Shown piece by piece: positions 37,609-46,222 of a stretch of DNA of 64,000 bases. Made by a program: the position numbers and the translations under genes. This stretch comes from Nocardioides sp. AX2bis (GTDB lineage: Bacteria; Actinomycetota; Actinomycetes; Propionibacteriales; Nocardioidaceae), in NCBI RefSeq assembly GCF_902506435.1, contig NZ_LR733215.1, positions 1,013,841 through 1,077,840 on the forward strand, read 5' to 3'. The notes beneath the pieces are model-generated. The model had not been told where the DNA came from. It saw only the letters and a list, made by a program, of their open reading frames with translations, and did no database searches. Each line of letters opens with the position of its first letter. Position 1 is the first letter of the stretch.

Positions 37609-38847
37609 GTGAGTGCCCGCCCCATGACCCTGGCAGCGACCGCGCTTGCCTCGGCGCTGCTCGTCAGCGCCTGCGCGGCCCCGTCTGCCGACAGCCCCAC
37701 GGCGTCGGTCGACCGGCCGTGGGACGAGGTGTTGGCCGAGGCGGAGGGCCAGACGGTGGACCTGTGGATGTACGGCGGCGACGATCGCGGCAACGCCTAC
37801 GTCGACGACGTGCTGGCTCCGGCGGCCGCCGACCTCGGTGTCACGGTGCGGCGGGTGCCGGTGGCGGACACCAAGGACGCGATGCGACGCCTCCTCGCCG
37901 AGCGGGCCGCCGGCGAGGACGATGGTTCCGTCGACCTGGTGTGGGTCAACGGCGACAACTTCGCCACCGGCCAGGAGGCCGGCGCGTGGCTGTGCGGCTG
38001 GTCCGACGACCTGCCGAACATGCGCTACGTCAGCGACGAGGACCCCTTGGTGAGTGAGGACTTCGGAGTGCCGGTCGAGGGGTGCGAGTCGCCCTGGCAC
38101 AAGGCGCAGTTCACCTTCGCCTACGACTCCGCCCGGGTCACTGATCCACCCACCACCGTCGCCGGGCTGCTCGACTGGGCCGAGGCCCACCCCGGCCGCT
38201 TCACCTATCCCGCGCCGCCCGACTTCACCGGCTCGGTCTTCGTGCGGCAGGCCCTCTATGCGCTGTCCGGGGGCGCGGAGGGGGTCCCGGCGGCTTACGA
38301 CGAGGGTGCGTACGGCGAGTTGACGCCTCCGCTGTGGGAGCGGTTGCGCGACCTCGCGCCCGCGCTGTGGCGCGAGGGACGCACGCACCCGCGGGACCAG
38401 GTCGCGCTGGACCGGCTGTTCGCCGACGGCCAGGTGGACTTCACCATGACCTACGGTCCCGCGACCCTCACCGAGCTGGTCGCGGACGGCACCTTCCCGC
38501 CGACCACCCGGGTGCTCGAGGTCGAGGACGGGACCATCGGCAACGCCAGCTTCCTCGCGATCCCCGCCAGCTCGCCGGACCAGGCCGGGGCGATGGTCGT
38601 CGCCGACCTGGCCCTGTCGCCCGAGCAGCAGGTCGCGAAGGCCGACCCCGACGTGTGGGGACAGTTCACCGTCCTCGACATCGCGCTGCTCGAGGACGAG
38701 GCCGCGCGTGCCTTCGACCGGCTGCCTGACTCACCGGTGGTGCCGGCGTACGACGACCTGTCCCGCAACGCGCAGCCGGAGCTTTCCTCGTCCTGGGTGA
38801 CACCGCTCGACGAGGGCTGGCGACGCGAGGTCCTCGGTCGCCCATGA
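37609..38847 (+). CDS. ynjB: ABC transporter substrate-binding lipoprotein (YnjB-like)
   Basis: A 412-residue lipoprotein (GTG start; lipobox ALLVSACA). It is a family-1-like solute-binding protein with VDLWMYGGDDRGNAYVDDV near the N-terminus, DLVWVNGDNFATG, and W/F-rich parts like SPWHKAQFTFAYDSA that match the YnjB branch. The ligand is not known for that branch. It is followed by two permease genes and an ATPase gene with overlapping starts and stops, so the importer is complete. Confidence 0.85.
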   Translation: MSARPMTLAATALASALLVSACAAPSADSPTASVDRPWDEVLAEAEGQTVDLWMYGGDDRGNAYVDDVLAPAAADLGVTVRRVPVADTKDAMRRLLAERAAGEDDGSVDLVWVNGDNFATGQEAGAWLCGWSDDLPNMRYVSDEDPLVSEDFGVPVEGCESPWHKAQFTFAYDSARVTDPPTTVAGLLDWAEAHPGRFTYPAPPDFTGSVFVRQALYALSGGAEGVPAAYDEGAYGELTPPLWERLRDLAPALWREGRTHPRDQVALDRLFADGQVDFTMTYGPATLTELVADGTFPPTTRVLEVEDGTIGNASFLAIPASSPDQAGAMVVADLALSPEQQVAKADPDVWGQFTVLDIALLEDEAARAFDRLPDSPVVPAYDDLSRNAQPELSSSWVTPLDEGWRREVLGRP

Positions 38848-39695
38848 CGAGTCGGGGGGCGGGCGGGGCCGCGCCCGGGATCGTGGCCATCACCGTGGTC
38901 GCGGGGACCGGCATGGCTGCGGTGGTGGCGACCTCGGTCGGGTTGATGCCGTTGTACGGCGAGCCCGCGCCGAGCCTCGACGGCTGGCGGTCGGCCGCGC
39001 CCGACCTGGTGGCCGGGATCGGGGAGTCGCTGCTGATCGCCGTGCCGGCGACGGTCCTCGCGGCCCTGGTCGGCTTCCTCCTGGCGACGCTGATGCTTGG
39101 AGGCGGCCGGGCGGCGGCCGTCCTACGCCTGGCGTGCCTCGCGGTGCTCGCGGTCCCGCACCTGGTGGGAGCGACCTCGGTGTCGCTGCTCCTGGGCGAC
39201 GGGGGAGTGGGTGCCCGCCTCGCCGCGCGGGCGGGCGGCGACGGCTGGCCGGCGCTCGTCGGCGGGTCGTGGCCGGTCGCGACCGTCCTCGAGCTTGCGT
39301 GGAAGGAGTCGGCGTTCGTCGCCCTCGTAGTCCTGGCCGCGGTCGCACCGGGTCACCGGATGCGCATGCAGGTCGCGGCAGGCCTGGGAGCCCGTCCTGT
39401 CCAGCGGCTCGTCCGGGTGCTGCTGCCCACGGCCGCGCCCGCGGTCGGCGCCGCCTCCCTGGTCACGCTCGTCTACGCCATCGGGTCTTACGAGGTGGCC
39501 TGGCTGCTCGGACGGGCGGTTCCAGAACCCCTACCAGTGCTGGCCTTCCGGCTCTTCGGCTCCATCGAGCTGACCGATCGTCCGGCCGCCGCGGCCGCCG
39601 CGGTGACCGGCTCCGTCCTCGCCCTCTGCGTCGCCGTCCCGGCGCTCGCGGCGCTCCCGCGCCTGCGGGCGCTCTCGTCGGGTGGTGCGCCGTGA
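38844..39695 (+). CDS. ABC permease, first half-equivalent of YnjC
   Basis: A 283-residue inner-membrane permease with six or so helices and the cytoplasmic EAA-like loop GLGARPVQRLVRVLLPTAAPA that contacts the ATPase. E. coli YnjC is one polypeptide with two such halves; here the halves are separate genes. It is coupled upstream and downstream by four-base overlaps. Confidence 0.85.
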   Translation: MTSRGAGGAAPGIVAITVVAGTGMAAVVATSVGLMPLYGEPAPSLDGWRSAAPDLVAGIGESLLIAVPATVLAALVGFLLATLMLGGGRAAAVLRLACLAVLAVPHLVGATSVSLLLGDGGVGARLAARAGGDGWPALVGGSWPVATVLELAWKESAFVALVVLAAVAPGHRMRMQVAAGLGARPVQRLVRVLLPTAAPAVGAASLVTLVYAIGSYEVAWLLGRAVPEPLPVLAFRLFGSIELTDRPAAAAAAVTGSVLALCVAVPALAALPRLRALSSGGAP

Positions 39696-40516
39696 GACGG
39701 GTCCTGCCGGTGGCCGGTCTGGTGCTGGCGCTGCTCTGGCTGGTCGTGCCGCTGGCGCCGGTCCTGGTGTGGGCGGGAGCGGAGCGGTGGAGCTACCCCG
39801 ACCTGCTTCCCGGCGCCTGGGGCGTCACGGGCTGGCGCGACGCCGCTGCGGCCGGGCTGCCGTTCGCGCTGCTGCGTTCGCTCGCGTTGGGTCTCGCTGT
39901 TGCTGCCGTCGCGACACCGCTGGGGGTAATGACGGGGCGGGTGCTCGGCTGGCGGCTCACCGGGCGACCCCGGCTGGTGGTCGCCGCTCTGCTGGTGCCG
40001 CTGGTCCTGCCGCCCTTCGCCGTGGCCATGGGCCTCGACGTGGTGCTGATCCGCGTCGGCCTTCCCGAGCTGGTGTCGGTGGTGCTGCTCCTGTCGGTGG
40101 TGGCGATCCCCTACACGGCGTACACGAGCGCGACCGCGTTCGCGCGGACGTCGCCGGAGCTGGAGGCCCAGGCGCGAGCCCTGGGTGCGACCCCCCGCCA
40201 GGCCCGTCTGCGGGTGGTGCTGCCAGCCGTGCGGGGCAGCATCCTCGTGGCGGCGCTGCTGGCCTTCCTGGTCGGGTGGAGCGACTACGTCGTCACGCTG
40301 CTGGTGGGTGGCGGGCAACTCGTGACCGCGCCCGTCCTGCTGGGAGCCGCGGCGTCCGGCTCCGGGAACGACGCTGCGGTCGCCGCGATGGCGCTGGCCA
40401 CCCTCGTGCCACCCGTGGCTCTGGTGACCGTCGCCGCCCTGCGGGTCCGAAGCAGCGGTCGCACCGCGGCGGACCGTCTGCCCGAGTCCGTGCCCCCCGA
40501 GGAGAGGATGCGCTGA
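39692..40516 (+). CDS. ABC permease, second half-equivalent of YnjC
   Basis: A 274-residue permease (GTG start, GTGA overlap with the previous gene). The EAA loop is ELEAQARALGATPRQARLRVVLPAV. It should pair with the preceding permease to form the channel. Its stop overlaps the ATPase start (TGATG). Confidence 0.87.
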   Translation: MRRVLPVAGLVLALLWLVVPLAPVLVWAGAERWSYPDLLPGAWGVTGWRDAAAAGLPFALLRSLALGLAVAAVATPLGVMTGRVLGWRLTGRPRLVVAALLVPLVLPPFAVAMGLDVVLIRVGLPELVSVVLLLSVVAIPYTAYTSATAFARTSPELEAQARALGATPRQARLRVVLPAVRGSILVAALLAFLVGWSDYVVTLLVGGGQLVTAPVLLGAAASGSGNDAAVAAMALATLVPPVALVTVAALRVRSSGRTAADRLPESVPPEERMR

Positions 40517-41658
40517 TGAGCACCCTCGAGGTCCGCGGCCTGTGGCACCGTTATGCCGACGCGGACACCCCCGCCCTCCGGGGCGCATCCGTTGCGGTCG
40601 CGGACGGCGAGATGGTCTCCGTCGTCGGACCCTCGGGATCCGGCAAGAGCACCCTCCTGCGCGTCGCGGCCGGCCTGCTGCGCTCCACCTCCGGACAGGT
40701 GCTGGTGGACGGCCGCGACGTCGCCGACCAGCCCACCGAGCGGCGCGACCTCACGGTGATGTTCCAGCACCCGCTGCTCTTCGAGCACCTCGACGTAGCC
40801 GGCAACATCGCCTTCGCCCCCCGGCTTGCCGGTTCCGGACGTCGGGAGGCCCGCCGGTGTGCCCAGCGCTACCTGCGGCTGGTGCATCTCGAAGGACTGG
40901 ACTCGCGCGACGTCGCGTCGCTGTCCGGTGGCCAGCAGCAGCGGGTCGCGCTCGCCCGGGCGCTGGCGGCCGAGCGCGGTGCGTTACTTCTCGACGAGCC
41001 CTTCAGCTCTTTGGACCGCGAGCTCCGGGCGTCGATGCACGACCTGCTCGCAGAGGTCCGCGCGGCGCTGGCGCCGACCATCCTCATGGTCACCCACGAC
41101 CTCGACGAGGCGGCGCTCGCCGAGTCGACCGTCGTGCTCGTCGACGGGAGCGTCCACCAGCATGCGCCGATGGCCGAGGTCTACCAGCGGCCCGCGACGG
41201 TGGCTGTCGCCCGCCTGCTGGGCGGCTTCACCGAGGTCGCCGGCACGGTCCGCGACGGCGCACACCACTCAGCGTGGGGGCGGCTGCCCGTCGCGGCCGA
41301 GGCAGCGGGTGACGGTGCCGCGGTTCTCCTGGTACGCCGGGAGGCGCTGCGTATCGAGCCCGCCGATGGCGGCACCACCGGCACCGGGCTCGAGGCCCAC
41401 GTGGTGCGGCGCCGTCCCACCGGGACTCGCGTCGTCCTCTCCCTCATGGGCTCTGACGACTCACGCATGGAGGTCGAGCTCCCGATCGGCGAGGACGTCG
41501 GCCCGGGCACCCGAGTCCGAGTGCTGCCTCCAGACGGTCGGTCCTCGCTGTGGGCGGTGCGGGGCGTCACATCCGGCGGGAACGCCCAGGGCATCTCGTC
41601 GGGTTCCCACGACAGCCCGTACGTGGCGCGAACACCATTGAAGGAGACCCGGTCATGA
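40516..41658 (+). CDS. ynjD: ABC transporter ATP-binding protein (YnjD-like) with C-terminal regulatory extension
   Basis: A 380-residue ATPase. Walker A is GPSGSGKST, the signature is LSGGQQQRVALARAL, Walker B is LLLDEPFSSLD, and VTHDLDEA supplies the switch His. The ~150 residues after the ATPase core resemble the TOBE-type beta domain of POT/MOI-class ATPases (VLLVRREALRIEP). E. coli YnjD is shorter, so this extension is a difference. It powers the 37.6-40.5 kb importer. Confidence 0.92.
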   Translation: MSTLEVRGLWHRYADADTPALRGASVAVADGEMVSVVGPSGSGKSTLLRVAAGLLRSTSGQVLVDGRDVADQPTERRDLTVMFQHPLLFEHLDVAGNIAFAPRLAGSGRREARRCAQRYLRLVHLEGLDSRDVASLSGGQQQRVALARALAAERGALLLDEPFSSLDRELRASMHDLLAEVRAALAPTILMVTHDLDEAALAESTVVLVDGSVHQHAPMAEVYQRPATVAVARLLGGFTEVAGTVRDGAHHSAWGRLPVAAEAAGDGAAVLLVRREALRIEPADGGTTGTGLEAHVVRRRPTGTRVVLSLMGSDDSRMEVELPIGEDVGPGTRVRVLPPDGRSSLWAVRGVTSGGNAQGISSGSHDSPYVARTPLKETRS

Positions 41659-41710
41659 CGTCATCGTGGAGCGGCGAGAACGCCGTCAGGTTCGGCCCGG
41701 AGGCGTGCCA

Positions 41711-41965
41711 GTGAACGCGCCCTTGGTAGAGGTGTTCTGGCGGCCCGGTTGCCCCTTCTGCCTCAGGCTCCGTGTCGCACTGGCGCTGCGGGGCGTGCGG
41801 GCCACGTGGCGGAACGTGTGGGACGACCCTGAGGCCTCCGTGTTTGTGCGAACGCACAACCAGGGCAACGAGACCGTCCCGACGGTCCGGATCGGCGCCA
41901 CGGTGCTCACCAACCCGTCTGCTGGCGTCGTAGGCTCGCTCCTGCGCCGCTCCCCGGGCCGATGA
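41711..41965 (+). CDS. Glutaredoxin-like protein
   Basis: An 84-residue protein. GTG 41,711 follows GGAGG seven bases upstream. Active-site CPFC in VFWRPGCPFCLRLRVAL and the later ETVPTVRI with the cis-Pro (TVP) mark a glutaredoxin/mycoredoxin fold. It overlaps the next gene by four bases. In actinobacteria such proteins work with mycothiol (family knowledge). Confidence 0.88.
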   Translation: MNAPLVEVFWRPGCPFCLRLRVALALRGVRATWRNVWDDPEASVFVRTHNQGNETVPTVRIGATVLTNPSAGVVGSLLRRSPGR

Positions 41966-43215
41966 GGATCGAGGCGGAGCTTCAACGAAGGCAGGTTGCC
42001 TTCCTTGGCAGCAGCGGGTCTGACCTCGCCGGCACCCTCGACCTTCCGGCCGGTCCAGTCCGAGCAGTTGCCCTCTTTGCCCACTGCTTCACCTGCGACC
42101 GCACCTCGCGGGCAGCATCTCGCGTCGCCAGGGCCCTGACGAGGGCCGGCTACGCAGTCCTGCGCTTCGACTTCACGGGGCTCGGGGACTCCGACGGCTC
42201 CTTCGCCGAGACCACGTTCAGCACTAATCTCGAGGACCTCCGCGCCGCCGCTCGCTGGCTCGCCGACGAGCTCGAGCCTCCGCGGCTGCTCGTCGGCCAC
42301 TCGCTCGGAGGCGCAGCCGTCCTGGCCATCGCCGGGGAGCTGAAATCCGTCGGAGCAGTCGCGGTGATCGGTGCCCCGTCGACTCCGGCCCACCTCACCA
42401 GGCTCCTGTCAGGTGCGGAGCCTGCGCCCGACGGACACCTCGCCGTCACCATCGGCGCACGGAGCCTCCACATCAGCCCGGACCTGGTCCGCGACCTGTC
42501 GGCCCGACCCCAGCGCGAGCGCATCTCCGCGCTCGGCAGACCCCTCCTCGTCCTGCATTCGCCGCGGGACGCCGTCGTCGGCATCGGGGAGGCGCGCGCG
42601 ATCTTCGACACCGCACGGCACCCGAAGTCGTTCGTGACCCTGGACGACGCCGACCACCTGCTGCTGCGCGCCGAGGACGCCGACTACGCCGGATCCATGA
42701 TCGCGACGTGGGCCGGCCGGTACCTCCCGGTTCGGCCGGCGTCGCCGTCCACGGCCCCCGCAGCGCCCTCGGGCGTGGTAGTCGACGAGATCGATGACCT
42801 CGAGGGCTACGCCCACCGGGCCCGCGCGGGGCGCCACACCTGGCTCCTCGACGAGCCACTCGACGTCGGTGGTGCCGACACCGGTCCAGCTCCGTACGAC
42901 GTGTTGCTCTCCGCGCTCGGGGCATGCACGTCGATGACCATGCGGATGTATGCGCGGCGCAAGGGGTGGGATTACCGGCCATCACGGGTGACGCTTCGCC
43001 ACGGTCGCATCCACGCCTCCGACTGCGAGACCTGTGAGACCACCTCAGGACATGTCGACCGGGTGCACCGGCACATCGAGCTGGACCCCTCCCTGCCCGA
43101 GGATCAGCGTGCGGCACTCCTCTCGATCGCGGACCGCTGCCCTGTCCACCGCACCCTGCTGGGCGAGATCGACATCGTCACCACTCACGCATCCGACCAT
43201 GCCCTGACGCCATGA
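41962..43215 (+). CDS. Alpha/beta hydrolase fused to an OsmC/Ohr-like domain
   Basis: A 417-residue two-domain protein. Residues ~1-250 form an alpha/beta hydrolase: nucleophile elbow GHSLGGAA (Ser), acidic SPRDAVV and a late His in DDADHLLL. Residues ~275-410 are OsmC-like with DVGGADTGPAPYDVLLSALGACTSMTMRMYARRKGW, where the redox Cys is in LGACTS, and a second Cys in DRCPVHRTL. OsmC proteins reduce organic peroxides using two thiols. The natural fusion suggests a hydrolysed ester or thioester product is handed to the thiol domain, or simply joint regulation. Confidence 0.9.
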   Translation: MRIEAELQRRQVAFLGSSGSDLAGTLDLPAGPVRAVALFAHCFTCDRTSRAASRVARALTRAGYAVLRFDFTGLGDSDGSFAETTFSTNLEDLRAAARWLADELEPPRLLVGHSLGGAAVLAIAGELKSVGAVAVIGAPSTPAHLTRLLSGAEPAPDGHLAVTIGARSLHISPDLVRDLSARPQRERISALGRPLLVLHSPRDAVVGIGEARAIFDTARHPKSFVTLDDADHLLLRAEDADYAGSMIATWAGRYLPVRPASPSTAPAAPSGVVVDEIDDLEGYAHRARAGRHTWLLDEPLDVGGADTGPAPYDVLLSALGACTSMTMRMYARRKGWDYRPSRVTLRHGRIHASDCETCETTSGHVDRVHRHIELDPSLPEDQRAALLSIADRCPVHRTLLGEIDIVTTHASDHALTP

Positions 43216-43556
43216 CCATGCGCGCCGAGCTCGAAGGAACCGTCCTGGCGGAGGGCCAGGACACCGTCGCTCGCGGCGGCTTCCGCTACTTCGCCCCGCA
43301 GGACGTGGCGTTCCGGTACCTGCGACCGGTCTCCCTGCGTCCGTCCCTGCGCGGCACGTCCGCCCGCTTCGATGTCTGCATCGGCGGAACACGAGCCGTC
43401 GACGCGGCCTGGTGCATCGCCCGCCCACGATGGTGGTCGCAGCCGGTCCGCGGACGGGTGGCGTTCGCCCCACCGGTCGTCGTCCGTCGGGTCGACGACG
43501 CGCCGGGTCCGTCAATCCGCCCGACGCGGTCCCCCCAGTCAAGGAGATCCACATGA
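43212..43556 (+). CDS. DUF427-like protein, second copy
   Basis: A 114-residue protein that overlaps its neighbours by four bases at both ends. The core GGFRYFAPQDVAFRYLRPVSLR with VDAAWCIARPRWWSQPVRGRVAF follows the DUF427 pattern, but the C-terminal ~20 residues are Arg/Ser-rich. The paralogue at 29,431 is shorter and closer to the consensus. Function unknown. Confidence 0.75.
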   Translation: MTMRAELEGTVLAEGQDTVARGGFRYFAPQDVAFRYLRPVSLRPSLRGTSARFDVCIGGTRAVDAAWCIARPRWWSQPVRGRVAFAPPVVVRRVDDAPGPSIRPTRSPQSRRST

Positions 43557-44305
43557 TCCCCGCATCCGTCGTCACATTCATCGACGCGGAGGTGGCCGCC
43601 GCGACCACCTCGTACGACGACCTGCGTGTGGTCGTCCTCAACGGGACCCTCAAGCGCTCCCCCGAGCCGAGCCACACCGACGGGTTGCTGGCGGTCACCC
43701 GTCGGGTGCTGGAGGGCGTCGGCGCGCAGGTCGACGTCGTGCGGCTCGTCGATCACGTCGTTCCACCGGGGGTCCAGCCCGACATGCGTGAGCACGGGTG
43801 GGAGCGCGACGACTTCCCCGACCTCTACCGCTCGCTGGTGGAGCCGGCGGACATTGTCGTCCTCGCTTCCCCGATCTGGCTGGGGGACCAGTCCTCACTG
43901 ACCCGGCTGGCGATCGAGCGGCTCTACGGCTGGTCCGGCGAGATGAACAGCGCCGGCCAGTGGAGCTACTACGGCAAGGTCGGCGGGGTCGTCATCACGG
44001 GCAACGAGGACGGCGGAAAGCACTGCGCGGCCCAGATGCTCTACGCGCTGAGCCACATCGGTTTCACCATCCCGCCCCAGGTCGACGCCTACTGGAACGG
44101 CGAGGCCGGCCCCGGACCGTCCTACCTCGACGACGACCGAGGGGCGCGCAACCACTGGACCACGCGCAACGCGGTCTTCGCTGCCTGGAACATGCTCCAC
44201 ACGGCCCGCAGGCTCAAGGACGCCGGGGGAGTGCCCGCCCACGGCAACGTCACGACCAACTGGGACCTGTCCGACCCGGACCACCCGAACCCGGAGTACC
44301 GCTGA
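43553..44305 (+). CDS. NADPH-dependent FMN reductase-like flavodoxin-fold protein
   Basis: A 250-residue protein; ATG 43,553 follows AAGGAG. The flavodoxin-like fold shows VVVLNGTLKRSPEPSHTDGLL (FMN phosphate loop), ADIVVLASPIWLGDQSS and KVGGVVITGNEDGGKH. It probably reduces FMN or a quinone/azo-type acceptor with NAD(P)H. It is the last gene of the long importer-redox operon; the Crp/Fnr gene is convergent 16 bases downstream. Confidence 0.88.
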   Translation: MIPASVVTFIDAEVAAATTSYDDLRVVVLNGTLKRSPEPSHTDGLLAVTRRVLEGVGAQVDVVRLVDHVVPPGVQPDMREHGWERDDFPDLYRSLVEPADIVVLASPIWLGDQSSLTRLAIERLYGWSGEMNSAGQWSYYGKVGGVVITGNEDGGKHCAAQMLYALSHIGFTIPPQVDAYWNGEAGPGPSYLDDDRGARNHWTTRNAVFAAWNMLHTARRLKDAGGVPAHGNVTTNWDLSDPDHPNPEYR

Positions 44306-44320
44306 CGGACTGCGTCCTGC

Positions 44321-45028
44321 TCAGTAGCCGCCGAGCTCGCGCAGCCTGTCCTGATCGTGCACGGTGATCTTGCCGCGACCCAGCGAGATCAGTCCGAGGT
44401 CGGCGAGTTCGCCCAGGATCTTCGTCGTCGTCTCGCGCGACGTCGCCGCCAGCGCGGCGAGCTGTTCGTGGGTGAGCTTGACCTGGGCATCTCGTCCGAA
44501 GGTGCCGCTCGAGCCCTGGGCGAGCGCCAACAGCGCACCGGCAACGCGCTCGGGGACCGACTTGAAGACCGCGTCGGAGAGTCGCTGCTCCAGCTCGCCC
44601 AGGCGTCGTCCGAGCGTCTCGGAGATGCGCGTGGCGATCCGCGAGTCGCCCAGCAGGAGGCGGCGTACGTCGGCCTCGGACATGACGCACACGACGATGT
44701 CCTCGAGGGCTTCGGCGAAGCTGTCGTGCATCTGCTGTCCCACGATCACCATCTCGCCGAAAATGGTGCCAGGCGAGATGATGGCCGTGGTCAGCGCCCG
44801 CCCATCGGGGGAGACACGGAAGATCCGGATCCGACCCTGCTTGAGGATGAACAGGGCCTCGAGCGGTTGGTGGGGGGTGTAGACCAGCTCACCGGAGCCG
44901 TAGCGGCGCATCGGCGCCGCCTGGGACAGGGCGCCCATCTCCGCGTCGTCCAGGTCGCAGAAGATGTCGACTTCGGCCATGCACCAAAGCCGCTCTTGCT
45001 GGCGATCGGCGGCCCGCTCGATGTCCAC
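44321..45028 (-). CDS. Crp/Fnr-family transcription regulator
   Basis: A 235-residue regulator with an N-terminal cyclic-nucleotide-binding-like domain (YGSGELVYTPHQPLEALFILKQGRIRIF) and a C-terminal winged helix (LTHEQLAALAATSRETTTKILGELADLGLI). GTG 45,028 is preferred because AGAGGAAG lies just upstream; ATG 45,124 would add a Pro/Gly-rich tail. The four N-terminal Cys of Fnr are absent, so it does not hold an Fnr-type 4Fe-4S cluster; a nucleotide or other effector is likely. It is the natural regulator candidate for the adjacent redox module. Confidence 0.9.
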   Translation of the reverse strand: MDIERAADRQQERLWCMAEVDIFCDLDDAEMGALSQAAPMRRYGSGELVYTPHQPLEALFILKQGRIRIFRVSPDGRALTTAIISPGTIFGEMVIVGQQMHDSFAEALEDIVVCVMSEADVRRLLLGDSRIATRISETLGRRLGELEQRLSDAVFKSVPERVAGALLALAQGSSGTFGRDAQVKLTHEQLAALAATSRETTTKILGELADLGLISLGRGKITVHDQDRLRELGGY

Positions 45029-45223
45029 GTCTTCCTCTCTGCGGCCGGGGGACCACGGCCGGCCGCCTCCGGCGAGGTCCTCCGGTTGGGTGTCGTTCAC
45101 GCAGGCGCTTGTTTCCGGTCCCATGGTCTCAGCCTTGTCGAGGAGGGGTGGTCGTGAGGTCACGCTGGCGGGCCGGGTGGTGTTGGTGCGCCACCCGGCC
45201 CACGACGAGGTGCTGAGCGGGTC

Positions 45224-45802
45224 TCAGCGTGCGGCAACCTTTTGTGTCGGCGCGTCGGCATTCCGGTGAGCCAGGGAGAGGAGCGCTGCCAGCACCAGTC
45301 CGAAGATGAGGTGCTCGACCGCGAAGGTCGTCCACCCGGCCATTTCGGCCATGTTGCTGATGGGGTCGCCCGCGTCGAAGATCGCAGCAGCGAGGGGCAG
45401 CCCGACGAACGCGCTCATCACGAAGACCAGTGCGCCGTACGCCAGCCCGGCGGCGAGTAGGACGCCGAACCGCAGGTGCAGCCTGGAGAGGACGAGGCCG
45501 AACACCGCGCCGTACATCGCGCCGGTCATCATGTGAATCACCGCACCGAGGACTGCGGTTCCGGCGGTGATGCGGAAGTCGTTTCCGCCCATCGCCGCCT
45601 CCATCGACGTCATCATCGCGTCCGGGGCTGCCCACAGTGACGCGATGTGGTGCAGCGGGGTGAAGAAGCCGGTCCCGTTGACCAACCCCGCCACCATGGC
45701 GAAGATCCCCATCGCGATCGACGCGAGCACGCCGGCCACAGCGCCGGACGCGAGGGCTCCACCCACACCGGCGCGCTTGGATGTCTGAACAGCACTGGTC
45801 AT
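45224..45802 (-). CDS. Small multi-pass membrane protein
   Basis: A 192-residue protein (ATG 45,802 with GGAG upstream) with four to five hydrophobic helices and many Met/His residues between them (LHHIASLW, VIHMMTGAMYG, VEHLIFGLV). The pattern resembles uncharacterised four-helix membrane proteins found with metal or redox genes. No family name can be given with certainty. Confidence 0.75.
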   Translation of the reverse strand: MTSAVQTSKRAGVGGALASGAVAGVLASIAMGIFAMVAGLVNGTGFFTPLHHIASLWAAPDAMMTSMEAAMGGNDFRITAGTAVLGAVIHMMTGAMYGAVFGLVLSRLHLRFGVLLAAGLAYGALVFVMSAFVGLPLAAAIFDAGDPISNMAEMAGWTTFAVEHLIFGLVLAALLSLAHRNADAPTQKVAAR

Positions 45803-45928
45803 GATGATCTCCTGGTCTTCGGTCGCCACCGCGCGGCGAGCTGGGAGACGGAGTCTTCTCGTGCTGACGTGCCCGTTCCGTAAGCACGCTCACAGAACGC
45901 CGACAATGCGTGTCGGCAGGATGGCGGC

Positions 45929-46222
45929 ATGGCTGAGTCGGTCCGGGTCTAGGTCCTGCACGTCCACGACTGTCCTTCGCTCGAGCGTCTTCGTGCCGAG
46001 GTCGAGTCCGCGCTGGCCGAGGTGGCGCCTGACTGCCGGCTCTTCCTCGTGGGAGAGGACTACCCGTCGCCGACGTAGTTCGTCGACGGGATGGACGTCA
46101 CGACGGGTGCGCCCGTGTCGGTCGAAACGCGGTGCCGACTCGATCTGCCTACATCCCTACTGATCCGCCTTGCGCTCAGCGCGCTGGCCGGGGGTCACAG
46201 TAAGTCGGCCAACCCCGCGTAG
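45929..46222 (+). pseudogene. Thioredoxin-fold gene broken by two in-frame TAG codons
   Basis: The frame from ATG 45,929 reads MAESVRV, stop, VLHVHDCPSLERLRAEVESA..., then DYPSPT, stop, FVDGMDVTTGAPVS... and ends at 46,222. Ignoring the two TAGs (45,950-45,952 and 46,076-46,078) gives a single ~97-residue protein. It has the beta-strand, Cys-containing loop (DCPS) and SPTx(F/V)VDG motif of small thioredoxin-like proteins. The first TAG sits where Glu is usual, so it could be a one-base GAG to TAG change. It overlaps the end of the broken AhpD-like gene. Confidence 0.7.
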
